Numbered from the stretch's first letter, positions 8,360 through 16,271 are shown. The stretch: 39,590 nt of DNA from an uncultured Propionibacteriaceae bacterium (GCA_938012815.1 CALLVV010000087.1:1-39590), one strand, 5' to 3'. Numbers and translations: made by a program. The notes: generated by a model from the letters alone, not told the origin.

Positions 8360-9076
8360 ATGAAGAAGCGTGTCCTTGCAGGGGCAGCCGCCTTGGCCTT
8401 GGCTTTTGCCGGGATCAACCAGGCCTCCGCCGATGAAGGTGCTGCGCCGTCATTGACGGTTCGGACCGTCAACACCGCCCAAGGCGATGCCTCGGCCTAT
8501 CTCCTGGCCAAGTGCCCTGACCACACCGCAAAGGCGATCATCAAGGTCGGTGAGTTGAAGACCGAGACCGTCAACCTCAAGAATCAGCCAACCGCTTTTG
8601 GGTACATGATCACCAGCAATCAGGGACAGACTCCGACCTCGCTCACCTGCTTCGATTACCAGGACCAGTCCACCAACACCACAATCACCGTTGACCTGAC
8701 CAAGGCCGTCGGCCCGCAGGTCACCGTCACCGGCGACGGCGTGGCGCGCAAGGCCGTTCCCGGCGGGAACATCACGGTTGGTGCAACCGGTTTCAGTGCT
8801 GGCCAGGAGCTTGACTTCACGCTCCACTCCAAGCCTTACCCGCTCGGCAAGGCCGCTGTTTCCGCTGACGGTTCCGCCCAGCTGAGCGCGGTCCTCAGCA
8901 ACGACGTGATCCCCGGCAGCAGCCACTACGTCGTCGTCAAGAACGACAAGGACGAGATCGGCCTGGCCAACGTCGCGATCGTCAACAAGGACGATCTGAA
9001 GAAGAGCAGCCAGCCCGGAGACAACGGCGGAAAGAAGAGCAAGCCCGGTCTGCCTCGCACCGGTGCCGCACTCTGA
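8360..9076 (+). CDS. Secreted protein ending in LPRTG, no membrane anchor (paralog 2)
   Basis: 238 residues. The signal peptide has a KKR start and ASA cleavage after residue 24. The mature part has the same plan as the preceding gene: an N-terminal portion with two Cys (AKCPDH and SLTCFDY), then an Ig-like domain at about 131-200 with PGGNITVGATGF and LHSKPYPLGK, a Lys/Ser/Gly linker, and a C-terminus KPGLPRTGAAL. LPRTG at 231-235 is only three residues from the end, so there is no room for a transmembrane anchor. Codon use looks adapted (strong GC third positions, many AAG and GTC codons), which suggests good expression. A terminator-like hairpin follows its stop. The ligand or partner is unknown. 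Confidence 0.88.
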   Translation: MKKRVLAGAAALALAFAGINQASADEGAAPSLTVRTVNTAQGDASAYLLAKCPDHTAKAIIKVGELKTETVNLKNQPTAFGYMITSNQGQTPTSLTCFDYQDQSTNTTITVDLTKAVGPQVTVTGDGVARKAVPGGNITVGATGFSAGQELDFTLHSKPYPLGKAAVSADGSAQLSAVLSNDVIPGSSHYVVVKNDKDEIGLANVAIVNKDDLKKSSQPGDNGGKKSKPGLPRTGAAL

Positions 9077-10028
9077 CGCAATCAGCAACCGCCCCGCGCC
9101 GGAAGGTCCGGGGCGGTTTGCCGTTCCCGGGTGGATCTGGAAACCCGGGGTGCTGGGTCTCGCGGTATTGGTTGGCGTGGTCGCCGCGGGGGTGTTGCTG
9201 AATGCCCGGGCGAATCGCTTGGACGTTGGGCTTCACACCTCGCGGGACGACGGACGCACACTCCTGGTGGTCGGAATCGACGACCGTTCCCTGGCGCCCG
9301 AGGGCACCACGGACTTCGGTGAGCTCGGCGACGAACACGGGGCCCGCGCCGACCTGATCCTGGCCCTCCATCGACGGGGAGGGGAGACCCGTGCCGCGAG
9401 CATTCCCCGCGATCTCGTCGTCGAAGTTGCCCCCAACGAGTACGATCGGCTGGCCACCAGCTGGCTGCGCGGCCCGCAGGCTTTCGTCGACGGTCTGTGC
9501 CGCAGCCTTGCCATGCCCGTGGATCACCTGGCCGTGGTGAACCTGCGCGGATTCGTCGCCCTCGTCGACGCGGTCGGAGGAGTGGATGTCACCCTGGAAC
9601 ATCCGCTGCGGGACGAACACGCACACATAGACCTGCCCGCGGGAACCCAGCGGCTCGATGGGCGCACGGCGCTCGGTTTCGTGCGCAGCCGGCAGGGGGA
9701 GATCCTCGTCGATGGCACCTGGACCGCCGATCCCGAGGGCGCAGCGGGGCGGCAGCGGCGCGGCGGCGAGGTGTTCCGGGCCCTGCTGGGGCGGCTGCCA
9801 CGCAACCCCGTGCCCCTCTACTCGCTGGCCTGGAGGATGCTGCCGGAAACCTCGCTCAGCGAAGGCACATCCCTGCTGGACCTGACCGGATTCCACGACC
9901 TGCCGGGTGATTTCACCCGCATTCCCGTCGAGGGCGGCAGGGACGCCGACGACTGGGTGGCCACGGTCAGCGACCAGACCCGCGCTGCCCTGGCCGAAAC
10001 TGGACTGGCAAGTGGCTGTAGCGTCTGA
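9063..10028 (+). CDS. LytR-CpsA-Psr (LCP) family glycopolymer transferase
   Basis: 321 residues as drawn. A single transmembrane segment at about 28-47 is followed by an extracellular LCP domain at 65-240: LLVVGIDDR, GARADLILAL with the conserved Arg-Ala-Asp at 95-97, ASIPRDLVVEV with Arg116-Asp117, VVNLRGFVALVDAVGGVDV, and FVRSR (208 and 210) with GRQRRGG (from 229). LCP enzymes move undecaprenyl-linked glycopolymers onto peptidoglycan, and in Actinomyces onto a surface protein. The start is uncertain: GTG 9063 overlaps the preceding gene and puts a terminator-like hairpin inside the coding region, whereas in-frame GTG 9150 would begin right at the membrane segment. Its place next to two secreted LPRTG proteins hints at a shared surface function. 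Confidence 0.88.
   Translation: MPHSDAISNRPAPEGPGRFAVPGWIWKPGVLGLAVLVGVVAAGVLLNARANRLDVGLHTSRDDGRTLLVVGIDDRSLAPEGTTDFGELGDEHGARADLILALHRRGGETRAASIPRDLVVEVAPNEYDRLATSWLRGPQAFVDGLCRSLAMPVDHLAVVNLRGFVALVDAVGGVDVTLEHPLRDEHAHIDLPAGTQRLDGRTALGFVRSRQGEILVDGTWTADPEGAAGRQRRGGEVFRALLGRLPRNPVPLYSLAWRMLPETSLSEGTSLLDLTGFHDLPGDFTRIPVEGGRDADDWVATVSDQTRAALAETGLASGCSV
9087..9118 (+). terminator. Intrinsic-terminator-like hairpin after paralog 2
   Basis: AACCGCCCCG (9087-9096) pairs perfectly with CGGGGCGGTT (9109-9118), followed by TTG. The 10-bp stem has a 12-base loop. It lies 10 bases after the stop of the secreted protein, and also inside the 5' part of the LCP reading frame if that frame starts at 9063. 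Confidence 0.7.
10019..10024 (+). promoter_or_regulatory. -10-like TAGCGT before the NUDIX gene
   Basis: TAGCGT overlaps the end of the LCP gene. Transcription would begin near 10031, about 50 bases before the NUDIX ATG. Confidence 0.35.
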
Positions 10029-10081
10029 TGGGTGCGGGATGGATGACGCCGCACCAGAGGACAGCAGCCAGGAGGAACCGG

Positions 10082-10711
10082 ATGAGTTGGGATCGACCCG
10101 TCGCGTGGGAGGTCAGGAAACGAGTCGAGCTGGGGAGGGGGCGCGTTTCCGCGTTCGTCGACGAGACCATAGTCACCCCTTCTGGGGAGGTCATCACACG
10201 CCAGTACCTGACCCACCCCGGCGCGGTGGCGGTGGTCTGCTGGGACGAGGAACGCGACACCATAGCGGTGGTGCGCCAGTACCGGCACCCTGTGAGGTAC
10301 GAACTGGTGGAGATCCCGGCTGGGCTGCTCGACATGGACGGTGAGGAACACGTGGCGGCGGCGCAGCGGGAACTCGCGGAGGAGACCGAGCTGGCCGCCG
10401 GACGCTGGAACGTGCTGGTGGACATCACCACCACCCCGGGGGCATGCGAGGAATCGCTGCGAATCTACCTGGCCCGCGATCCCCGGAACGCCTCCCGTCC
10501 GGACGGGTTCGTCCTGGAGGGCGAGGAGGCGCACATGCGCTCCGAATGGGTTCCGCGCGAGGACCTGGTGGCGGCGGTGCTGGCGGGGCAGTGTCAGTCC
10601 CCGACGCTGGTGGCAGGAGTCCTGGCCCTCGAAACCGCCAGGCTGTCCGGCCGCATCAACCAGCTGCGCCCTGCCGATGCGCCGTGGCCGATCAGACCGG
10701 TAGCTGAGTGA
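10082..10711 (+). CDS. NUDIX hydrolase, ADP-ribose pyrophosphatase type
   Basis: 209 residues. The NUDIX box lies at about 83-106 (AGLLDMDGEEH, then RELAEETEL), with the one-residue insertion typical of actinobacterial ADP-ribose pyrophosphatases. VVRQYRHPVRYELVEIPAG precedes it and TTTPGACEESLRIYLAR follows. It probably hydrolyses ADP-ribose to AMP and ribose 5-phosphate; substrate is inferred from family and synteny (Rv1700 precedes xerD in M. tuberculosis). ATG 10082 is preferred over the in-frame ATG 10028 because AGGAGGA lies 5-6 bases before it. The stop overlaps the xerD start as GTGA. The CTP synthase usually found just upstream in mycobacteria is absent. Confidence 0.92.
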   Translation: MSWDRPVAWEVRKRVELGRGRVSAFVDETIVTPSGEVITRQYLTHPGAVAVVCWDEERDTIAVVRQYRHPVRYELVEIPAGLLDMDGEEHVAAAQRELAEETELAAGRWNVLVDITTTPGACEESLRIYLARDPRNASRPDGFVLEGEEAHMRSEWVPREDLVAAVLAGQCQSPTLVAGVLALETARLSGRINQLRPADAPWPIRPVAE

Positions 10712-11619
10712 GCGCCGCCGAGGACACGCTGGAACAGTACCTGGCCCATGTGCGCGTGGAACGGGGACTGCGGACAAACACCGTCGCCGCCTATCGCCGT
10801 GACCTGGAACGTTACCTCGCCTTCCTCGCGGACCGGGGCGTGACCGATCTCGGGGAGGTGAGCCCCGTGGAAATCAGCGAACATGTCCGTGAACTGGCCG
10901 GAGCCCTCAAGGGGGCCTCGGTGGCGCGGGCCCTTGTCAGCGTGCGAAACCTCCACGCCTTCGCCCACGAGGAGAAAATGACCTCCGAGAACCCGGCCGC
11001 CGATATCCAGGTTCCCAAGCTGGGCAAGCGCCTCCCCAAGGCGCTCAGCGTCGCCGAGGTCGAGAAGCTGCTTGCCACCCCGGACCGGGAGGATCCCATC
11101 GGGTTGCGGAACGCCACCCTGCTGGAGCTGCTCTACGGAACGGGCGCCCGGATTTCGGAGGTCACGGGCCTGGACGTCGACGACGTCACCGCGGCCACGG
11201 CGGATGAGGGCGCGGGGCTGAGGCTCAGGGGGAAGGGCGGAAAGGAACGGGTGGTTCCTCTCGGCAGTTTCGCCCGAGATGTCCTCGACGCCTACCTGGT
11301 GCGGGCCCGCCCAGGGCTCGCGGTCAAGGGCGACGGCGGGGGAGCGCTGCTGCTGAACACCCTAGGGAGGCGGCTGTCCCGCAACTCGGCGTTCACCGTC
11401 GTCTCCAGGTGTGCCAGGGCCGCCGGAATCGCGGCGGAGGTTTCCCCCCACTCACTGCGGCACAGCTACGCCACCCACCTCCTCGAGGGGGGCGCCGATG
11501 TGCGGGTGGTGCAGGAACTGCTCGGGCACGCATCGGTGGCCACCACCCAGATATACACCCTCGTGACGGTGGATCGTCTCCGGGAGGTTTACCTGGAGAC
11601 GCACCCGCGGGCGAGATGA
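10708..11619 (+). CDS. xerD: Tyrosine recombinase XerD
   Basis: 303 residues. The N-terminal SAM-like core-binding domain covers 1-95 and the catalytic domain 110-300. The active-site residues are complete: Arg148 (GTGARISEV), Lys at 176 or 179 (RGKGGKER), His248 and Arg251 (PHSLRHSYATHLLEGG), His274 (ELLGHAS) and Tyr283 (TTQIYTLV). Length and synteny with NUDIX, parA and scpAB identify the housekeeping dimer-resolution recombinase acting at dif with XerC, rather than a phage integrase. The GTG start is coupled to the NUDIX stop. Confidence 0.95.
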   Translation: MSAAEDTLEQYLAHVRVERGLRTNTVAAYRRDLERYLAFLADRGVTDLGEVSPVEISEHVRELAGALKGASVARALVSVRNLHAFAHEEKMTSENPAADIQVPKLGKRLPKALSVAEVEKLLATPDREDPIGLRNATLLELLYGTGARISEVTGLDVDDVTAATADEGAGLRLRGKGGKERVVPLGSFARDVLDAYLVRARPGLAVKGDGGGALLLNTLGRRLSRNSAFTVVSRCARAAGIAAEVSPHSLRHSYATHLLEGGADVRVVQELLGHASVATTQIYTLVTVDRLREVYLETHPRAR

Positions 11620-11689
11620 GGTGTGAGGAACCGGCTCCGTGAACCGGGGAGGGGATCCGAGCACCGACAGGCCGGTGTCGAAGGACACG

Positions 11690-11717
11690 GGACGGCCGGC
11701 GCCCGCGATGGCCGTCC
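11690..11717 (+). terminator. Hairpin downstream of xerD
   Basis: GGACGGCC (11690-11697) pairs with GGCCGTCC (11710-11717), an 8-bp stem with a 12-base loop and no T-run. It lies 70 bases after xerD in a 214-base gap that otherwise holds only the parA promoter region. Confidence 0.4.
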
Positions 11718-11799
11718 ACCGGCCGAACTGAACGGGTCGTCGGTCGGGCCCCTCGCCGGCGCAATCCCCGAAAGGCGAGCGCGACGGCCCCGGTCTCGT

Positions 11800-11805
11800 T
11801 AGGAT
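11800..11805 (+). promoter_or_regulatory. -10-like TAGGAT before parA
   Basis: TAGGAT would start transcription near 11812, about 22 bases before the GTG at 11834. The leader carries AGGAGG. No good -35 match is seen. Confidence 0.45.
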
Positions 11806-11833
11806 GGACTTGTCGACATTTATAGGAGGCGAA

Positions 11834-12730
11834 GTGGCCGACAAACTGTTCAAGGTCCCCGACGCGCCCGCTGAGTCAACTCTTCCCGAGGAGCTCGGAC
11901 CAACGGGGCGGCCCATGCCGAGTCTGCCCGTCCCCGCGCCACCCGCGCCCGGCCGGGACATGCACGCCGTCATCATCTCGATGTGCAACCAGAAGGGTGG
12001 GGTCGGGAAGACCACCACCACCATCAACCTGGGGGCCGCACTGGTGGAACTCGGACACAAGGTGCTACTGGTTGACTTCGATCCTCAGGGGTCGCTGTCC
12101 GTCGGACTCGGGGTCAATCCTCATACCTTGGAACGCAGCGTCTACGACCTCTTGCTCTCCCACGAGTACACGCCGGACGATGTGATCCAGCCCACCTCCG
12201 TTGAGGGGATGGACATCCTCCCCAGCAACATCGACCTGTCCGCTGCCGAGGTGCAGCTCGTCAGTGAGGTGGCGCGCGAGCAGACCCTCAGCCGGTTGCT
12301 GGAGCCGCTGCGCGGCGGGTATGACTTCATCCTCGTCGACTGTGCCCCCAGCCTCGGGCTGCTGACCATCAACGCCCTGACCGCCAGCGACTACGTGATC
12401 ATGCCGCTGGAGTGCGAGTTCTTCGCCCTGCGCGGTATCGCGTTGCTGACCGACACCATTTCCAAGGTCTCCGACCGGCTCAACCCGAACCTGAAGATCC
12501 TCGGTATCCTCGGCACCATGTACGACGGGCGGACCCTCCATTCCCGAGAGGTACTGGAACGTGTCGTCCAGGCCTTCGGCGACGACGTTTTCCACACAGT
12601 CATCCGCCGCACCGTGAAGTTCCCCGAAACCACCGTCGCCGGTGAACCCATCACCACCTATGCGTCGGCTTCCAAGGGAGCCGACGCTTACCGGATGCTG
12701 GCCCGAGAGGTGCTGCGGAAGTGCCGGTGA
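11834..12730 (+). CDS. ParA/Soj-family ATPase
   Basis: 298 residues. A Pro-rich N-terminal extension of about 42 residues precedes a deviant Walker A box (QKGGVGKTTTT, near 53-63). LVDFDPQGSLSVGLG, FILVDCAPSLGLLTINAL and the late KFPETTVAGEPI region are standard for ParA. GTG 11834 is chosen because ATAGGAGGCGAA gives an excellent ribosome binding site; the in-frame ATG 11804 sits inside the -10-like hexamer. This is the second ParA-type ATPase that actinobacteria keep before scpA (Rv1708 position), not the origin-linked parA, since no parB follows. The next gene, a ribbon-helix-helix protein coupled by GTGA, is the obvious candidate partner. Confidence 0.93.
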   Translation: MADKLFKVPDAPAESTLPEELGPTGRPMPSLPVPAPPAPGRDMHAVIISMCNQKGGVGKTTTTINLGAALVELGHKVLLVDFDPQGSLSVGLGVNPHTLERSVYDLLLSHEYTPDDVIQPTSVEGMDILPSNIDLSAAEVQLVSEVAREQTLSRLLEPLRGGYDFILVDCAPSLGLLTINALTASDYVIMPLECEFFALRGIALLTDTISKVSDRLNPNLKILGILGTMYDGRTLHSREVLERVVQAFGDDVFHTVIRRTVKFPETTVAGEPITTYASASKGADAYRMLAREVLRKCR

Positions 12731-13098
12731 ACAAGAGAGCGAGCCTGCCCGGGGCGAGTGAATTGTTCCGTCCCACCAAGGCCCCGGAGCCAGTGACCCC
12801 AGCCACCCCTGCCCTGCAGCAGGAACCGGAACAGTCCGGGAAACGCACACAACCGGAACAACGGAAGACGGCCCGGCCCGTGGCGACGGGCCGGGTCAGG
12901 CACGATCAGAAGATCACGGTTTATTTTTCCTCCGAGGAACTGTTCGCGCTGGAGGATGCCACGCTGGAGCTGAAACGGCGGCACGGCGTCACCCTCGACC
13001 GGGGGCGCCTCGTGCGCACCGCCGTCGCCCTCGCGTTGATTGACCTGGCAGAGAACGGGGCCGATTCGGCGGTGGTGGCGGAGCTCAACCGGAAGTGA
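12727..13098 (+). CDS. Ribbon-helix-helix-like protein coupled to parA
   Basis: 123 residues from GTG 12727 (GTG 12721 in frame is also possible). The first 55 residues are Pro/Gln/Glu/Lys-rich and look disordered. Residues about 58-110 read like a ribbon-helix-helix fold: a strand with alternating residues (QKITVYFSSEE), helix A (LFALEDATLELKRRHG), a turn, and helix B (DRGRLVRTAVALALIDL). Such proteins bind DNA as dimers, and in plasmids partner ParA ATPases as centromere-binding factors (ParG, omega). It overlaps parA and scpA by 4 bases each, so it is made together with both. DNA binding and ParA partnership are inferred from fold and position. Confidence 0.75.
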   Translation: MNKRASLPGASELFRPTKAPEPVTPATPALQQEPEQSGKRTQPEQRKTARPVATGRVRHDQKITVYFSSEELFALEDATLELKRRHGVTLDRGRLVRTAVALALIDLAENGADSAVVAELNRK

Positions 13099-13919
13099 GC
13101 CGACGACCTCGTGCCCGATCTGAGGGAACACCGGAGACTGCCCCGGGGTTCGACGTGCACCTGGAGAACTTCGAGGGGCCTTTCGACCTGCTGCTTCAGC
13201 TCATCTCCCGTCGCGAGCTGGACGTCACCCGGGTGGCGTTGAGCCAGGTCACCGACGAGTTCGTCGCCCATGTCCGCGCCGCCGGTGACGTGCTGGGGCT
13301 GGAGCAGACCAGCTCCTTCCTGGTGGTGGCAGCCACCCTTCTGGACCTGAAGGCGGCCAGGTTGTTGCCGGGTGGCGAGGTGACCGAACCCGAGGACCTT
13401 GCGGCCCTGGAGGCCCGGGACCTGCTGTTCGCCCGGCTGCTCCAGTACCGGGCCTTCAAGCAGCTGGCCGCCTGGGTGGAGGGAACCATCGCCGCGGCGG
13501 GCCGTCAGCACTGGCGACCCGGCGGAATGGAGGAACGTTTCCGCGGCGTCCTGGTTCAGGTCGAACTGCCGATCGGACCCGAAGAGCTGGTTCGGCTGGC
13601 CGCCCGGGCATTGACCCCGAAACCTGTGCCTGTGGTGCAGCTCACCCACCTGCACGGCAGCCGCGTCAGCGTCGTGGAGCAGACCGGGATCGTCGCTGAG
13701 TTGCTGGCCGGGAAGGGGCAGCTCACTTTCCGGTCCCTGGTCGCGGGCTGTGACCGGTTGACCACCGTAGTGCGATTCTTGGCGATCCTTGAACTGTTTC
13801 GCGCTGGGCGGGTCAGTTTCGAGCAGGCCGGTCCGCTGGCGGAGCTCAGCATCCGCTGGTCGGGGGGAGAGCCCATGGGAATCGTCGTGGACGAGTACGA
13901 GACCGAGGAGGAGATGTGA
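13095..13919 (+). CDS. scpA: Segregation and condensation protein ScpA (kleisin)
   Basis: 274 residues. The N-terminal kleisin helix region VHLENFEGPFDLLLQLISRRELDV at about 16-39 contacts the SMC neck, followed by SFLVVAATLLDLKAARLLPG. The C-terminal winged-helix part (VVRFLAILELFRAGRVSFEQ near 218-237) binds the SMC head. With SMC and ScpB it forms the bacterial condensin that compacts and separates chromosomes. It is coupled at both ends by GTGA overlaps. Length is typical for actinobacterial ScpA. Confidence 0.95.
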   Translation: MSRRPRARSEGTPETAPGFDVHLENFEGPFDLLLQLISRRELDVTRVALSQVTDEFVAHVRAAGDVLGLEQTSSFLVVAATLLDLKAARLLPGGEVTEPEDLAALEARDLLFARLLQYRAFKQLAAWVEGTIAAAGRQHWRPGGMEERFRGVLVQVELPIGPEELVRLAARALTPKPVPVVQLTHLHGSRVSVVEQTGIVAELLAGKGQLTFRSLVAGCDRLTTVVRFLAILELFRAGRVSFEQAGPLAELSIRWSGGEPMGIVVDEYETEEEM

Positions 13920-14479
13920 GCATCGCCCGCGCCGTCGAGGCACTGCTGCTCATGGCCACCGAACCCGTCCGGGCAACCGACCTTGCAACCCAGCTGGGAG
14001 TACCGGAACGCGAGGTGATCGAAGAGCTGGAACAGTTGGCACGGTTCTACCAGGACACTGAACGAGGTTTCGAGCTGCGCCGTGTCGCGGGAGGATGGCG
14101 TCTGGCCACCTCCCCGGATCTCGCCGAGGTGCTGGAAGCCGCGGTGGTCGCGGAAACCCGGGCCCGGCTCAGCCAGGCAGCCCTGGAAACCCTCGCCGTC
14201 ATCGCCTACCTCCAGCCCGTGACCCGCGGCCGGGTTTCCGGGGTGAGGGGCGTAAGCGTCGACGGCGTCGTCCGGACCCTGCTGGCCCACGGCCTGATCA
14301 CCGAGGCGGGGGAGGAACCGAATGGGGCCATGACCTTCGCCACCACGTCGCTTTTTTTGCAGAAACTGGGGCTCGACTCGCTGGACGAGTTGCCGGACTT
14401 GGCGCCGCTGCTGCCCGACGCCGTAGCCTTGGAGGCTGAACTTCGCGCAGCACCGGGAATCGAGGAGCAACATGACTGA
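13916..14479 (+). CDS. scpB: Segregation and condensation protein ScpB
   Basis: 187 residues with two winged-helix domains. The first (about 1-75) includes AVEALLLMATEPVRATDLAT and a beta wing with ELRRVAGGWRLATSP. The second (about 85-165) includes LSQAALETLAVIAYLQPVTR and a GVSVDGVVRTLLAHGLI helix. ScpB dimers bind ScpA within the SMC complex. The GTG start overlaps the scpA stop, and its last 8 bases overlap the rluB start. Confidence 0.95.
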   Translation: MSIARAVEALLLMATEPVRATDLATQLGVPEREVIEELEQLARFYQDTERGFELRRVAGGWRLATSPDLAEVLEAAVVAETRARLSQAALETLAVIAYLQPVTRGRVSGVRGVSVDGVVRTLLAHGLITEAGEEPNGAMTFATTSLFLQKLGLDSLDELPDLAPLLPDAVALEAELRAAPGIEEQHD

Positions 14480-15206
14480 GCCGGAGGGCATCCGCCTGCA
14501 GAAGGTGCTGGCGGCGGCCGGGGTGGCGTCGCGCCGGGCCAGTGAGATCCTGATCTCCGAGGGGCGTGTGGAGGTCAACGGCGAGGTGGTTTCCGAGCAG
14601 GGTCGCCGGGTGGATCCGGAACGCGACATCATCAGGGTTGACGGGGCCCGCATCCCCCCACCGCGCAGGCACCGCTATCTGGTGCTGAACAAACCGCGCG
14701 GGGTGGTCTCCACCATGGACGACCCGGAGGGCAGGCGTACCCTGGCGGACTACCTGCCACGGAAATCAGAACGGCTGTTCCACATCGGGCGCCTCGACAC
14801 CGACACCGAGGGCCTGATTCTGCTGACCAATGACGGCGAGTTCGCACACCGCCTCTCCCACCCCAGCTTCGAGGTTCCGAAGACCTATGTGGCGGAGGTT
14901 GCCGGCGTCGTGGACCAGAGGACCATCCAGCGCCTGGAGAAGGGGCTGCGACTCGCTGACGGTCCCGTCAAACCCGATCGGGTCAAACTGCTCTCCAGGG
15001 GAGAGTCGCGTTCTCTGTTGGCGATCACCCTCCACGAGGGACGCAACCGCGTAGTCAGACGCATGATGGATTCCGTGGGTCATCCGGTGGATCGGTTGGC
15101 GCGTACCGGTATCGGCCCCGTTCGGCTCGGACAGCTCACGATTGGAACCACCCGCGAACTGACCCGTGAGGAACTGGGGGCGCTGCTCGACCTGGTGGGT
15201 ATGTGA
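14472..15206 (+). CDS. rluB: 23S rRNA pseudouridine synthase, RluB family
   Basis: 244 residues. An S4 RNA-binding domain covers about 7-65 (RLQKVLAAAGVASRRASE). The RsuA/RluB/E/F catalytic domain has the nucleophile Asp109 in HIGRLDTDTEGLILLTNDG and the late EGRNRVVRRMM motif. It should isomerise a uridine in the peptidyl transferase region of 23S rRNA; the RluB assignment follows from the scpAB-linked locus and lack of the long C-terminal extension of RluF. In mycobacteria the next genes are cmk and der; here the block ends and a lipoprotein follows. Confidence 0.93.
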   Translation: MTEPEGIRLQKVLAAAGVASRRASEILISEGRVEVNGEVVSEQGRRVDPERDIIRVDGARIPPPRRHRYLVLNKPRGVVSTMDDPEGRRTLADYLPRKSERLFHIGRLDTDTEGLILLTNDGEFAHRLSHPSFEVPKTYVAEVAGVVDQRTIQRLEKGLRLADGPVKPDRVKLLSRGESRSLLAITLHEGRNRVVRRMMDSVGHPVDRLARTGIGPVRLGQLTIGTTRELTREELGALLDLVGM

Positions 15207-15229
15207 GGAGAGCGACAAACGCTCTGGGG

Positions 15230-15235
15230 TAACAT
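15230..15235 (+). promoter_or_regulatory. -10-like TAACAT before the FKBP gene
   Basis: TAACAT ends 7 bases before the GTG at 15243, with no ribosome binding site between them. This supports a leaderless transcript and the GTG start. Confidence 0.45.
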
Positions 15236-15242
15236 CTGCTGA

Positions 15243-16271
15243 GTGCGTTTGAGTGAAGTGATGACCAGAGCACGGACGGCCCTCGCCGCCGCCGCGTTGT
15301 CCGCGCTGGCCCTGACGGCCTGCTCCGGCGACCCGACCACCGATCCCTCCGGGGGGAACACGGACACCGCGACGGCATCTGCCGAATCCCCGAGCGATGC
15401 TGCCTCGTCCCCGGCTCCGCTTCCCACGGGAAGCATCACCCCCTCGGAGAACCTCGATGCCATCACCGTCTCCGACGCCGATGTGCCTGAGATCACGGTT
15501 CCCGCGCCGTGGGCCATCAGTAGCACTCAGACAAAGGTGCTGCGCGATAGCAGCAATGCCCAGGTGGTGGGCGCGGCCTCCACGGTCACCGTCAACTACG
15601 TCGGTGTCAACGGGCGCACCGGGGCTGTGTTTGACAGCTCCTTCCAGAGAGGAAAAGAAGCCACCTTCTCGATGGGAGGAGTCATCGCAGGGTTCAAGAA
15701 CGGCCTCACCGGGCAGAAGGTCGGCTCCAGGGTGTTGATCGGCATGACCGGAGCCGACGGTTACGCCCAGGGGAATCCCCAGGCAGGCATCGAGGCGGGT
15801 GATTCCTTGGTGTTCGTCGTCGACATCGTCTCCGCATCCTACGATGAGGCGATGGGTGAGGCCGTGACACCAGCCTCGGGGCTGCCCACGGTGACCATGA
15901 CCGAGGGCAAACCGGAGTTGACGTTCCCGGAGGGTGGTGTCAACGCTGAACAGCTGGTGGTGCAGCCGCTGATCAAGGGCCCCGGCAAGGCGATCGAGGC
16001 CGAGTCCAGCGTCTCGGTGAAGTACCGGGTCTGGGGGGCGAAGTCCGGGAAACTGATCCTGGATGGTTGGCAGGGGGCCCAGTCCGGCAAGCTCTCGACC
16101 CTCGTCAACGGCTGGAAGACCGGCCTGCTGGGGCAGACCGCGGGATCGCGGGTGATGCTCGTCGTGTCCGCAGCGGACTCGTACCCCAATGGTGAACCCA
16201 GCAAGGGACTGGAGGTCGGTGAAGGTGTCGTCTACGTGATCGACATCCTGGACGTCAAGGCAGCGTCGTAG
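15243..16271 (+). CDS. Lipoprotein with two FKBP-type peptidyl-prolyl isomerase domains
   Basis: 342 residues from GTG 15243 (ATG 15261 in frame is possible). The lipoprotein signal ends in the lipobox LTAC with Cys27, followed by a Ser/Thr/Asp-rich linker. FKBP domain 1 at about 115-200 keeps core residues: VNYVGVNGRTGAVFDSS, GGVIAGFKNGLTGQKVGSR and ADGYAQGNP. Domain 2 at about 250-340 is more diverged (VKYRVWG, LVNGWKTGLLGQTAGSR, ADSYPNGE) and may be a chaperone rather than an active isomerase. It probably helps fold exported proteins at the outer face of the membrane. Its 3' end overlaps the convergent gluQ gene by 17 bases, so no terminator fits between them. Confidence 0.92.
   Translation: MRLSEVMTRARTALAAAALSALALTACSGDPTTDPSGGNTDTATASAESPSDAASSPAPLPTGSITPSENLDAITVSDADVPEITVPAPWAISSTQTKVLRDSSNAQVVGAASTVTVNYVGVNGRTGAVFDSSFQRGKEATFSMGGVIAGFKNGLTGQKVGSRVLIGMTGADGYAQGNPQAGIEAGDSLVFVVDIVSASYDEAMGEAVTPASGLPTVTMTEGKPELTFPEGGVNAEQLVVQPLIKGPGKAIEAESSVSVKYRVWGAKSGKLILDGWQGAQSGKLSTLVNGWKTGLLGQTAGSRVMLVVSAADSYPNGEPSKGLEVGEGVVYVIDILDVKAAS

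Noticed and set aside
10028..10081. Longer NUDIX N-terminus from ATG 10028
   Set aside because: The extra residues look non-coding, and ATG 10082 has a strong AGGAGGA ribosome binding site.
11804..11833. Longer ParA start at ATG 11804
   Set aside because: That ATG falls inside the -10-like TAGGAT, whereas GTG 11834 has AGGAGG at good spacing.
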